Part shown: positions 10,861-18,232 of the stretch, piece after piece
Position numbering within the stretch: position 1 is the first letter of the stretch
How the letters are laid out: each line of letters begins with the position of its first letter
NCBI RefSeq assembly: GCF_003480255.1
Contig: NZ_QUIN01000027.1
Span: 1-32,710 of the forward strand
Source: Erysipelatoclostridium sp. AM42-17
GTDB taxonomy: Bacteria; Bacillota_I; Bacilli_A; Erysipelotrichales; Coprobacillaceae
Direction of reading: 5' to 3'
Length of the DNA stretch: 32,710 bases
Notes under the pieces: generated by a model
Database searches by the model: none
What the model was told of the DNA's origin: nothing
The model's input: only the letters and a program-made list of their open reading frames with translations
Translations under genes and position numbers: made by a program

Positions 10861-10892
10861 GTGCATATCATTTGTCAAACATATAAATGCAC
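10861..10892. repeat. Inverted repeat GTGCAT-N20-ATGCAC around the ldh -35
   Basis: GTGCAT (10861-10866) and ATGCAC (10887-10892) form a 6-bp inverted repeat. The -35 box (10872-10877) lies between the arms, and the right arm ends 2 bases before the -10. The arms could be an operator for a dimeric or looping regulator. They do not match the Rex consensus (TTGTGA-N6-TCACAA). Confidence 0.4.
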
Positions 10893-10900
10893 GTTATGAT
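10872..10900 (+). promoter_or_regulatory. Promoter of ldh
   Basis: TTGTCA (10872-10877) and TATGAT (10895-10900) separated by exactly 17 bases, 27 bases before the ldh ATG. One of the best sigma-A type promoters in the window. Confidence 0.85.
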
Positions 10901-10927
10901 GTCAATAGATAAAGGAGAGTGATTGAT

Positions 10928-11893
10928 ATGTTTGATGAAAAAAGAAAAGTAGTATTAATAGGAACAGGATTTGTAGGGATGTCTATGGCTTATTCCATTA
11001 TGAATACTGGTGGTATAGATGAACTCGTTTTAATAGATGTTAATGAAGAAAAAGCACAAGGGGAAGCGATGGATATTAGTGACGGTTTACCTTATGCTAA
11101 AACTCACATGAAAGTCATTGCAGGTAACTATCATGAATGTCGTGATGCAGATATCGTTGTGATTACTGCTGGGGCTGCTCAAAAACCGGGACAAACACGT
11201 TTAGAACTTGCGGGAATAAACGCTAAAATTATAAAAAATATTACAAAACAAGTGATGTCTTCAGGATTTAATGGAATCATTGTTGTAGCTAGTAACCCAG
11301 TTGATTTAATGAGTTATGTTGTTAAGAAAGTATCAGGTCTTCCTGCAAATCGTGTCATTGGCTCTGGAACGATTTTAGACACAGCTAGATTAAGACATAA
11401 AATGTGTGAATATTTAAATATTACATCAAGTAATATTCATGCTTATGTTTTAGGAGAGCATGGTGATTCATCATTTGTATCTTGGGATAATGCTTATGTG
11501 GGATGTTTGAAATTATATGATTATTTAGATCGTAAAGGAATTGAACATACAGAATTAGAGCATATTCATCAAGAAGTAAGAGATGCAGCCTATAAGATTA
11601 TTGAACGAAAGAAAGCCACATATTATGGAATAGGGCTTTCACTTAATCGTTTATTACAAGCAATATTAAATGATGAAAATGCTATCTTAACAGTATCTGC
11701 TCACCAAGATGGACAGTATACAGATGAAGATATCTATATTGGTGTTCCTGCTGTCGTTAATCGAAGTGGTGTTAAAGAGATTATAAAATTGGATTTAAAT
11801 AAAAATGATCAAGAGAAATTTAATCATTCATGCAAAACATTAAAACAGACAATTAAAGAGACAATTGATCAAATTATAGAGGATAAAGCATAG
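10928..11893 (+). CDS. ldh: L-lactate dehydrogenase
   Basis: A 321-residue NAD-dependent enzyme that reduces pyruvate to L-lactate and regenerates NAD+. Visible: the Rossmann loop GTGFVGMSMAYSIM, the coenzyme-binding Asp in LIDVNEEKA, AGAAQKPGQTRLE with Gln at the specificity position (Arg would mean malate dehydrogenase), R154 in LDTARLRH binding the substrate carboxylate, and catalytic H178 in LGEHGDSS. ATG 10928 fits AGGAGAG at 10914-10919; an in-frame GTG at 10919 is too close to that site. Strong promoter and terminator make it a single-gene unit. This points to lactate as a fermentation product. Confidence 0.95.
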   Translation: MFDEKRKVVLIGTGFVGMSMAYSIMNTGGIDELVLIDVNEEKAQGEAMDISDGLPYAKTHMKVIAGNYHECRDADIVVITAGAAQKPGQTRLELAGINAKIIKNITKQVMSSGFNGIIVVASNPVDLMSYVVKKVSGLPANRVIGSGTILDTARLRHKMCEYLNITSSNIHAYVLGEHGDSSFVSWDNAYVGCLKLYDYLDRKGIEHTELEHIHQEVRDAAYKIIERKKATYYGIGLSLNRLLQAILNDENAILTVSAHQDGQYTDEDIYIGVPAVVNRSGVKEIIKLDLNKNDQEKFNHSCKTLKQTIKETIDQIIEDKA

Positions 11894-11910
11894 TTTATCC
11901 TCTTTTTTTT
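11879..11910 (+). terminator. Terminator of ldh, overlapping its last codons
   Basis: A perfect 9-bp stem GAGGATAAA / TTTATCCTC (11879-11887, 11894-11902), loop GCATAG that holds the stop codon, then T8. The left arm encodes the last residues of Ldh. Confidence 0.92.
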
Positions 11911-11913
11911 ATG

Positions 11914-11919
11914 TATAAT
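11914..11919 (+). promoter_or_regulatory. -10 box of the amidase gene
   Basis: TATAAT preceded directly by TG, 20 bases before the amidase ATG. The -35 would fall in the ldh terminator and is not recognisable, so confidence is modest. Confidence 0.4.
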
Positions 11920-11938
11920 CAAACTATGAGGTGAAAAT

Positions 11939-13186
11939 ATGAAAAAGAAGAAGATTATTATTGGGGCAGTTATTTTATGTCTCATTATTATTGGTGGTGG
12001 CATTTATGCGATGCAACAACCTAAAGAACTGGTATTACGTATACATAAAAAGAGTCAAGTCATAGAATATGGACAAACTTATACACCAACTTTTAAAGAT
12101 CTTGTTATTACAAAGAATCTTGATAAAGATGATATTAAAGAATTAAAAAAGAATACGCAAATTAAGTCAAATATAAAAAATGAAGATAACAAAGAGTATC
12201 CTGCTATTGGTCAATACAAAGTTACAGTTCAATATCATAAACAAAAGAAAACAAAGGTGGTTGAGGTTAAAGATACGACAGCACCACAATTTAATGATAC
12301 CAATGAAGTAACGATTCCCTTCAATCAAGAAAATTATGACTTTAATAAAAATATAAGTGCAACTGATTTATCACCAGTTACAATTGAATATCAAAAAGAG
12401 AACATTAATTTTAAACAAGCAGGAACTTATACTTTAAAAGCAGTAGCTAAAGATCAAAGTGGCAATCAAAGTGAAAAAGATATCCAAATTAAAGTTGAAC
12501 CAGAAAAAGTTGAAACACCAAAAGTCCAAGGACAAACAACTTATGTTAAAAATGGTAATAATAAAGTTATTTGTATTGATGCAGGGCATCAAGCTAGAGG
12601 CAATAATGAAAAAGAACCTAATGGACCGGGTTCATCAATTTATAAAGCTAAAGTAACAACTGGAGCAACAGGTGTTGCTACTCATAGTTTAGAATCACAA
12701 ATTAATTTACAAGTTGCTCTTAAATTACAAAGAATATTACAACAAAATGGATATCAAGTCATTATGTGTCGTACATCACAAGATGTAAATATTTCCAATG
12801 CACAAAGAGCTCAAATCGCAAATAATGCCCATGCTGCGGCTTTTGTGCGTTTACATTGTGATAGTAGCGCTTCTTCTGCACCTACAGGAACAATGACAAT
12901 GGCACCATCACAAAATAACGCTTATTGTTCAGCTATATCTTTAGAATCACAAAAACTAGCAAGAGCTATTTTAAATCAAACTTGTAAGGCTGCTGGATCT
13001 CATAGTAGAGGGGTTTCTATTACTGATACAATGACAGGATTAAACTGGGCTCAGGTTCCAGTAACGATTATTGAAATGGGATTTTTATCTAATCCAACAG
13101 AAGATCAGTTATTGAGTAGTGATAGTTATCAAGAAAAATTAGCTCAAGGAATAGCCAGTGGTATTAGTGAATATTTAAATCAATAA
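11939..13186 (+). CDS. Membrane-anchored N-acetylmuramoyl-L-alanine amidase with Ig-like repeats
   Basis: 415 residues. An N-terminal lysine run and one hydrophobic helix (about 5-25) act as signal or anchor. Next come two Ig/cadherin-like beta modules (about 30-110 and 111-190), the second starting at the typical VKDTTAPQF. The C-terminal part (about 208-415) is a zinc-dependent Amidase_3 domain that cuts the bond between MurNAc and L-Ala in peptidoglycan. Zinc and catalytic residues are visible: H217 (IDAGHQ), E252 (SLESQIN), H306 (RLHCDSS) and E379 (IIEMGFLSN). The catalytic core appears intact. It faces three NlpC/P60 wall hydrolases across a shared terminator, so the region is a wall-remodelling cluster. 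Confidence 0.9.
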   Translation: MKKKKIIIGAVILCLIIIGGGIYAMQQPKELVLRIHKKSQVIEYGQTYTPTFKDLVITKNLDKDDIKELKKNTQIKSNIKNEDNKEYPAIGQYKVTVQYHKQKKTKVVEVKDTTAPQFNDTNEVTIPFNQENYDFNKNISATDLSPVTIEYQKENINFKQAGTYTLKAVAKDQSGNQSEKDIQIKVEPEKVETPKVQGQTTYVKNGNNKVICIDAGHQARGNNEKEPNGPGSSIYKAKVTTGATGVATHSLESQINLQVALKLQRILQQNGYQVIMCRTSQDVNISNAQRAQIANNAHAAAFVRLHCDSSASSAPTGTMTMAPSQNNAYCSAISLESQKLARAILNQTCKAAGSHSRGVSITDTMTGLNWAQVPVTIIEMGFLSNPTEDQLLSSDSYQEKLAQGIASGISEYLNQ

Positions 13187-13215
13187 AAAAGGAAGATTTT
13201 TGAAATCTTCCTTTT
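13187..13215. terminator. Bidirectional terminator between amidase and NlpC/P60 gene 1
   Basis: A perfect 13-bp stem AAAAGGAAGATTT / AAATCTTCCTTTT (13187-13199, 13203-13215), loop TTG, with A-runs on one side and T-runs on the other. It serves the two convergent genes and touches the stop codon of the minus-strand gene. Confidence 0.9.
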
Positions 13216-14563
13216 AATATAAACGACGACAATTATAAATATGTCTATAGAAATAACTTCCGGGAGCAACACTGGTTACTTTTACACGTTGTTCAGGGTA
13301 TTGACCTACTGTACCAGAACCTTGTCCTGAAGCTTCAACCATCCTACCATTACCAATATAAATACCAATATGGGCAACAAAATGTCCATCATAAGTAAAT
13401 GTAATGACATCACCAACCTGTAAATTGTTATATAAAACAGCTTTTCCATATGCTGAATAGCCAGCAGCAGTTGTTCTACCAATTTTAATGCCTGCTTGAT
13501 TATGAGCCCAATACACAAGACCAGAACAATCAAAGTAATTAGGTCCGGAAGCACCCCACCAATAACGACAACCTTGTTTTGATAAAGCGGCATTAGCGAT
13601 TCTTACTCCAGTACTTGCATCAGATTGGCTAGGTGATGATGGAGTAGAAGGTTGACTATTGCCTTGATTATTGTTTTGATTGTTATTTTGATTATTATTC
13701 GTGTTGTTATTATTATTGTTTTGGTTATTATTCGAATTATTGTTATTATTTGGGGTAGATGGTGGTGTAGGTAAGGGTGCTACATAGCCAATGTTATCCT
13801 TTTTAGAGTTTTCATAGAAAGCATTTAAAGCTTCATCCATCTGTTTTACCTGTTGAGAACTATAGTTGGCACTTTCTTGAGTAGCAGCTACATTTTTATT
13901 TTGTTCTTGAAGTAAAGCAGTATAACGTGTTTGTAAGTTAGCCTGTTCTTCTTTTTGAGCAAGTAGAGCAGTCTTCGCAGATTGTAAAGTTGCTTTTTGC
14001 TTAGAAATTTCTTTTTTCTGATTTGCCATCTCAGCAATTAATTCTTGATCGTTAAGTGTGAGTTCATTAAAACTATCAATCCGTGAGAATAAATCGGCGA
14101 AGTTATCAGCACCAAAAATGTATTCTAAATAAGAATCTTCATTCATATAGGTTTGCATAGAGTACATACGATCTTTAATAATTTGATCATTTTTAGCGAT
14201 TTCTTGTTCTAAATTAGAAATAGTACCTTCTACATAGGCAATTTCTGTTTCCTTTTGACTAATACTAGAATTAATATTTATGATTTTTTTACTAATACTA
14301 TCTACGGTATCTTTTGTTTTACTGGCAGTTTCCTTTTGAGTGGCTAATTGTTTATTTAATTCCTGATTTTTCTTTTTTAAGTATTTATTAAACTGTTCAC
14401 AAGTAGATTTATTGCTACTAGATAAGTTACTACTAGAACAGATATTCATATACTTACTTTCATCTTTAGAAAAATCAATTGCTTCTACATGTTGAGGATG
14501 ATAAAGCAATGTTCCTCCTAAAATTAAGGCTAAGGAAAGTGAAGTGAGTTTTTTATATTTCAT
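13214..14563 (-). CDS. Secreted coiled-coil NlpC/P60 endopeptidase, paralogue 1 (Asn-rich linker)
   Basis: 449 residues. Signal peptide 1-28 (ends VEA). A conserved head contains YMNIC...TC (C42, C55). A long coiled coil of PcsB type (about 60-245) includes DRMYSMQTYMNE and FSRIDSFNELT. An Asn/Gln-rich linker (about 270-310) precedes a C-terminal NlpC/P60 domain (about 320-449) that would cut peptide stems in peptidoglycan. Nucleophile C346 (FDCSGLVYW) and H398 (AHIGIYIG) are present, but the third position is E410 (MVEASG) where the two paralogues have His. ATG start with GGAGGTG upstream; own promoter and terminator. Coiled-coil hydrolases of this design are controlled by FtsEX in streptococci; whether that applies here is inference. 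Confidence 0.88.
   Translation of the reverse strand: MKYKKLTSLSLALILGGTLLYHPQHVEAIDFSKDESKYMNICSSSNLSSSNKSTCEQFNKYLKKKNQELNKQLATQKETASKTKDTVDSISKKIININSSISQKETEIAYVEGTISNLEQEIAKNDQIIKDRMYSMQTYMNEDSYLEYIFGADNFADLFSRIDSFNELTLNDQELIAEMANQKKEISKQKATLQSAKTALLAQKEEQANLQTRYTALLQEQNKNVAATQESANYSSQQVKQMDEALNAFYENSKKDNIGYVAPLPTPPSTPNNNNNSNNNQNNNNNNTNNNQNNNQNNNQGNSQPSTPSSPSQSDASTGVRIANAALSKQGCRYWWGASGPNYFDCSGLVYWAHNQAGIKIGRTTAAGYSAYGKAVLYNNLQVGDVITFTYDGHFVAHIGIYIGNGRMVEASGQGSGTVGQYPEQRVKVTSVAPGSYFYRHIYNCRRLY
13650..13752 (-). repeat. Asn/Gln-codon low-complexity tract in NlpC/P60 paralogue 1
   Basis: The minus strand is a run of AAT/AAC and CAA codons giving an Asn/Gln-rich linker with scattered Ser, Thr and Gly. 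Near-repeats such as NNQNNNQ recur. The tract is absent from both paralogues, which have short Gly/Ser/Thr linkers, so it may expand and contract by slippage. Confidence 0.8.
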
Positions 14564-14584
14564 AGTGCCACCTCCTCAACCTAT

Positions 14585-14613
14585 ATTATCTACTAAATTT
14601 TATTTTTTGTAAA
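14585..14613 (-). promoter_or_regulatory. Promoter of NlpC/P60 paralogue 1
   Basis: On the minus strand, TTTACA (14608-14613) and GATAAT (14585-14590), 17 bases apart, 22 bases before the ATG. The same hexamers and spacing recur before paralogue 2, and the -10 part before paralogue 3. Confidence 0.75.
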
Positions 14614-14635
14614 TAGACTAAACTTTATTTATAAT

Positions 14636-14659
14636 AAAAAAGAATACCGAAGTATTCTT
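14636..14659 (-). terminator. Terminator of NlpC/P60 paralogue 2
   Basis: On the minus strand, an 8-bp stem AAGAATAC / GTATTCTT with a stable TTCG loop, followed by a T-run (complement of A 14636-14641). Confidence 0.85.
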
Positions 14660-14667
14660 CATATGTA

Positions 14668-15834
14668 TTAATATGGACGAACGGCGCAACTAAATTGATT
14701 TAAATTAGATGCAACTTTAACAACATCTCCGGTTTGTGGAGCATGAATATATTGTCCACCACCAATATAAATACCAACATGACCTGATTTCCATAAAATA
14801 TCACCAGGTTGGGCTTGACTTAACGGAATAACGGCACCAGCCTTACCTTGGGAACCAGAATAATGTCCAAGAGAAACACCAGCTTGGGCATAACACCACA
14901 TGACTAAACCAGAACAATCAAATGTATTAGGTCCAGCAGCACCCCAAACATAAGGACAACCAAGTTTTGATCTTGCTGCAGCGACAACAATACTACCGTA
15001 TTTATTAGTTGTTGGAACGTTAGCAGGAGTTATCGACGATGACGAACCATTACCTTTATTAGAACCATTTCCTGTATTAGTAGGTTGAGTTACCACAACT
15101 GAAGATAAAAATGAATCTAAAGAACTTTGCGTATCAGATACTTTACTTTGTTCTGCTTGAGCACTTGCAAGATCATTCTTTTGTTTTTGAATGATATTTT
15201 CATATTGTGTTTGTAAAGTCTTTTGTTCATTTTGTTTTGCTACAATATTTTCTTTTGCTGTTTCAACGGTTGCTTTTTGTGCTTCTACTTGTTTCTTTTC
15301 ATCAGCAATTTTACTAATCAAGTCTTCATCATATTGAGTTAATTCATTAACACTATCAATTCTTGAAAAGAAATCTGAAAAACTTGATGCACCAAAAATA
15401 AATTCAACATATGTATTACTATTACTATAAGATTGCATAGCATACATACGATCTTTTATTTCTTTTTCTTTTTTATTAATATTATCTTCTAAAGTTTTAA
15501 TTGAACTTTGTAAATAATTAATCTCATTTTGTTTTTGTTCAATTTGATTATTTAAATCAGCAATCTCAGCAACCACAGTATCTAAAGATCCTTGTGTTTG
15601 TGATATTTTAGATTTTGAATCATCAATTGAACTTTGTAAATCTTTATTTTTCTTTTTTAAATAAGCGTTAAATTCCTTACAAGTATTATAATTACTTGTT
15701 GATAGATTATGACTTGAACATATTTTCATGTATTTACTTTCTTGTCCATTAAAATTAACAGCTTCTACTGGTTTACTTTTAACCATAGAAACAACCATCA
15801 TAAAAGTTAACAGACATGCAAAAGTTTTTTTCAC
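14668..15834 (-). CDS. Secreted coiled-coil NlpC/P60 endopeptidase, paralogue 2
   Basis: 388 residues with the same plan as its two neighbours: signal peptide (1-25, ends VEA), conserved head YMKICSS...TCKEFN (C39, C52), coiled coil (about 55-240) with DRMYAMQSYSNS and FFSRIDSVNELTQYD, a Gly/Ser/Thr linker (about 245-275), and an NlpC/P60 domain (about 278-388). The catalytic triad positions are C307 (FDCSGLV), H352 (GHVGIYIG) and H364 (YIHAPQ). The NlpC domain is the most diverged of the three: it lacks the GRTTAAGY segment and ends in AVRPY instead of CRRLY. GTG start at 15834 is fixed by GGAGGTGA 5 bases before it. Own promoter and terminator. Confidence 0.9.
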   Translation of the reverse strand: MKKTFACLLTFMMVVSMVKSKPVEAVNFNGQESKYMKICSSHNLSTSNYNTCKEFNAYLKKKNKDLQSSIDDSKSKISQTQGSLDTVVAEIADLNNQIEQKQNEINYLQSSIKTLEDNINKKEKEIKDRMYAMQSYSNSNTYVEFIFGASSFSDFFSRIDSVNELTQYDEDLISKIADEKKQVEAQKATVETAKENIVAKQNEQKTLQTQYENIIQKQKNDLASAQAEQSKVSDTQSSLDSFLSSVVVTQPTNTGNGSNKGNGSSSSITPANVPTTNKYGSIVVAAARSKLGCPYVWGAAGPNTFDCSGLVMWCYAQAGVSLGHYSGSQGKAGAVIPLSQAQPGDILWKSGHVGIYIGGGQYIHAPQTGDVVKVASNLNQFSCAVRPY

Positions 15835-15853
15835 GCTATCACCTCCACCATCT

Positions 15854-15882
15854 ATTATCCTCTAATTTGAAAAAAATGTAAA
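15854..15882 (-). promoter_or_regulatory. Promoter of NlpC/P60 paralogue 2
   Basis: Minus strand TTTACA (15877-15882) and GATAAT (15854-15859) with a 17-base spacer, 20 bases before the GTG start. Same -35, -10 and spacing as paralogue 1. Confidence 0.75.
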
Positions 15883-15909
15883 TAAAAGAAGAGAATGAAT
15901 TTCTCTTCT
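15879..15909 (-). terminator. Terminator of NlpC/P60 paralogue 3
   Basis: A 9-bp stem AGAAGAGAA / TTCTCTTCT (15887-15895, 15901-15909) with a 5-base loop; on the minus strand it is followed by TTTTATTT. It overlaps the stop codon of the gene and adjoins the promoter of paralogue 2. Confidence 0.8.
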
Positions 15910-17104
15910 AATATAATCTTCTACAATTATAAATTACACTATAAAAATAAGTACCTGGCTTAATTGATGTTGTTTTAACACATTGGTTAGGATCTTGACC
16001 ATGAGTTTCAGACCCCTTACCAGAAGCATGAACCATATTACCCCCACCAATATAAATACCAATATGAGCAACACCACTACCATAATTAAAAGTAATCACA
16101 TCACCAACTTGTAATTGATTATATGATACAGCTTTACCCATAGCAGCATATCCAGCAGCAGTTGTACGCCCAATTTTTACTCCGGCAGCATTCATTGACC
16201 AATAAACCAACCCTGAACAATCAAAATAATCGGGACCAGTAGCTCCCCACCAATAACGTTTTCCTTGCATTGATAAGGCTTTTTTTGCAATAGCAATACC
16301 AGTTTCACTATCACCACTACCAGGAGTGATACCAGCACTGGTATCATCTTTTAATGAGTTTTGATAGAAAGTTGTTAAAGCACTATCTAAAGTAGAACTT
16401 GCTTTTTCATTAGCACTCGATGCTTGTTTAGCAGCAGATAATTGTTCTTGTTGTTTTTGAAATAAAAGAGCGTATTGATTTTTTAAAGTTGCTTGTTGTT
16501 GTCTTTGACTTTCAATATTCGCTTTTGCTACTTCAATAGTTGATTTTTGACTTTCTACTTGTTTTTTTTCATCAGCTAATTGACTAACCAATTCTCGATC
16601 ATATTGAGTTAATTCATTAACACTATCAATTCTTGAAAAGAAATCTGAAAAACTCTGTGAGCCAAAGATAAATTCAATATAACTATTACTATTGTTATAA
16701 GATTGCATAGCATACATGCGATCTTTTAAATCATTTTCTTTCTTTTGAATACTTGATTCTAATTGAGAAATAGATTGTTGAAGATAAGAAATTTCTTTTT
16801 CTTTTTCATCTATTTGATTATTTAAACTAGTAAGTTTACTAGATACAACACTAAGATTATTTTCAGTAGTACTTAACTCGCTACTTACATTATTAACTGT
16901 TTGTTTCAATTCTTTATTCTTTTTCTTTAAATAAGTATTAAATTCTTTACAAGTATTATAATTACTAGAATTTAAGTTACTACTAGAACATATTTTCATA
17001 TATTGATCTTCCTGTCCTTCAAAATTAACCGCTTTAACTTGATTAATTGGACAAAGAGAAAACATCATCATTCCAGTAAGTAAAACACAAATACCTTTTT
17101 TCAC
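15908..17104 (-). CDS. Secreted coiled-coil NlpC/P60 endopeptidase, paralogue 3
   Basis: 398 residues. Signal peptide 1-25 (ends VKA), head YMKICSS...TCKEFN (C39, C52), coiled coil (about 55-245) with DRMYAMQSYNNS and FFSRIDSVNELTQYD, a short linker, and an NlpC/P60 domain (about 265-398) with C296 (FDCSGLVYW), H347 (AHIGIYIG) and H359 (MVHASGKG). The NlpC domain is closest to paralogue 1 (shared GRTTAAGY and terminal YNCRRLY), while the coiled coil is closest to paralogue 2, suggesting domain shuffling or gene conversion among the three. GTG start at 17104 fits GAGGTGA upstream. Independent promoter and terminator. Confidence 0.9.
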   Translation of the reverse strand: MKKGICVLLTGMMMFSLCPINQVKAVNFEGQEDQYMKICSSSNLNSSNYNTCKEFNTYLKKKNKELKQTVNNVSSELSTTENNLSVVSSKLTSLNNQIDEKEKEISYLQQSISQLESSIQKKENDLKDRMYAMQSYNNSNSYIEFIFGSQSFSDFFSRIDSVNELTQYDRELVSQLADEKKQVESQKSTIEVAKANIESQRQQQATLKNQYALLFQKQQEQLSAAKQASSANEKASSTLDSALTTFYQNSLKDDTSAGITPGSGDSETGIAIAKKALSMQGKRYWWGATGPDYFDCSGLVYWSMNAAGVKIGRTTAAGYAAMGKAVSYNQLQVGDVITFNYGSGVAHIGIYIGGGNMVHASGKGSETHGQDPNQCVKTTSIKPGTYFYSVIYNCRRLY

Positions 17105-17122
17105 TTTATCACCTCAAAGGTT

Positions 17123-17151
17123 ATTATCCTAAATTCTACTAGATTTAGCAA
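17123..17151 (-). promoter_or_regulatory. Promoter of NlpC/P60 paralogue 3
   Basis: Minus strand TTGCTA (17146-17151) and GATAAT (17123-17128), spacer 17. The bases before the -10 (AATTTAG) resemble those in the other two paralogues. Confidence 0.7.
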
Positions 17152-17221
17152 GAAGAATATAAAAATGATAAAAAATAACATATTGTAAAAAAAGACATAT
17201 ATTAAAATGAGGAGGGAAATC

Positions 17222-18232
17222 ATGATAACTCATGGTATTGATGTATCTAAATTTCAAGGAACGATTAATTGGCAACGAGTAAAGGAAAATGTAGATTTTG
17301 CGATTATTCGTTGTGGTTTTGGTCAAGATAAACCATCACAAGATGATCCTTATTTTAAAAGAAATGCTGATGAATGTACAAGATTAAATATTCCTTTTGG
17401 GGTTTATCTTTATTCTTATGCTACTAATGAACAAGAAGCACTAGGAGAGGCGAGACATGTATTAAGACTTATTAAAGACTATAAAATGGCTTATCCCATT
17501 TATTATGATTTAGAAGATAATAATACAACCGGGAAACAAAGTAATGAAGTTATCGCTAATATTGCTAAAACATTTGCTGATGAATTAGAAAAGAATAATT
17601 ATTATGTAGGTATGTATGCATCCTTATATTGGTGGCGTACAAAATTGACAAGTCCAATATTTAATCGTTATACAAGATGGATAGCTTATTATGGTAATCA
17701 GCTTAACTTTGATGGTGAATATGATATGTGGCAGTATTCTTCTACAGGAAGTATACCAGGTATTACTTCAATGGTAGATTTAAATTACTGTTATAAAGAT
17801 TTTCCAGAAATTATTAGAAATGCAGGATTAAATAATTTTAATAACCAAACAGAAACGAATCAGTATCAAGTTGGCGATCACGTCCGTTTTCAATATGTCT
17901 TTTTAACCAGTGAATCAACGAATCCACTTAGACCATATCGTCAAACAGGTATTATTACACGCATTGTACCTAATGCCAGAAATCCATATTTAATTGGACA
18001 AGATGATGGTTGGGTCAATGATCAGGTTATAGAAGGAAAAGTCACATTATTAAGCAATAGTGATTATCAGGGAAATAGTCTAGTTGATGCTTTAAATGAG
18101 ATAGGCGTAGATTCCAGCTTTGAAAATCGAAGACGTTTAGCTATGCTTAATGGTATCACTTCATATCAGGGAACAAATTACCAAAATACATTACTACTTA
18201 ATTTATTAAAAGAAGGACAACTTGTTAGTTAA
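17222..18232 (+). CDS. GH25 lysozyme-like endolysin without signal peptide
   Basis: 336 residues. A GH25 muramidase domain (about 3-195) starts at once with HGIDVSKFQG (D7) and contains the catalytic YYDLED (D96, E98) and DMWQYSSTG. This family cuts the MurNAc-GlcNAc bond. An SH3-like region follows (about 215-275). The last ~50 residues match a pattern I recall from wall-binding ends of phage and bacterial lysins (SLVDALNEIGVDSSF, NRRRLA, YQGTNYQN). No signal peptide or anchor is present; ATG 17222 has GGAGGG before it, and the alternative ATG 17207 adds only MRREI. So export is unexplained, although no holin or phage gene lies nearby. It is divergent from paralogue 3 and ends tail-to-tail with the next gene. 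Confidence 0.87.
   Translation: MITHGIDVSKFQGTINWQRVKENVDFAIIRCGFGQDKPSQDDPYFKRNADECTRLNIPFGVYLYSYATNEQEALGEARHVLRLIKDYKMAYPIYYDLEDNNTTGKQSNEVIANIAKTFADELEKNNYYVGMYASLYWWRTKLTSPIFNRYTRWIAYYGNQLNFDGEYDMWQYSSTGSIPGITSMVDLNYCYKDFPEIIRNAGLNNFNNQTETNQYQVGDHVRFQYVFLTSESTNPLRPYRQTGIITRIVPNARNPYLIGQDDGWVNDQVIEGKVTLLSNSDYQGNSLVDALNEIGVDSSFENRRRLAMLNGITSYQGTNYQNTLLLNLLKEGQLVS

Noticed and set aside
12459..12656. Plus-strand lysine-rich frame inside the amidase gene
   Set aside because: Out-of-frame shadow of an A-rich coding sequence, without a ribosome site.
13630..13760. CRISPR-like or tandem repeat array
   Set aside because: The repeats are irregular AAT/CAA codons in frame within a protein linker, with no constant repeat or spacer.
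14585..14620. WalR (YycF) box upstream of the NlpC/P60 genes
   Set aside because: One TGTAAA half-site is present (the complement of the -35), but the second half-site 5 bases away is missing at all three genes.
11939..18232. Prophage lysis module (amidase, NlpC/P60, GH25)
   Set aside because: No holin, tail, capsid, integrase or terminase gene is present. The amidase and NlpC proteins have signal or anchor segments typical of host wall enzymes. Only the GH25 gene could be of phage origin.
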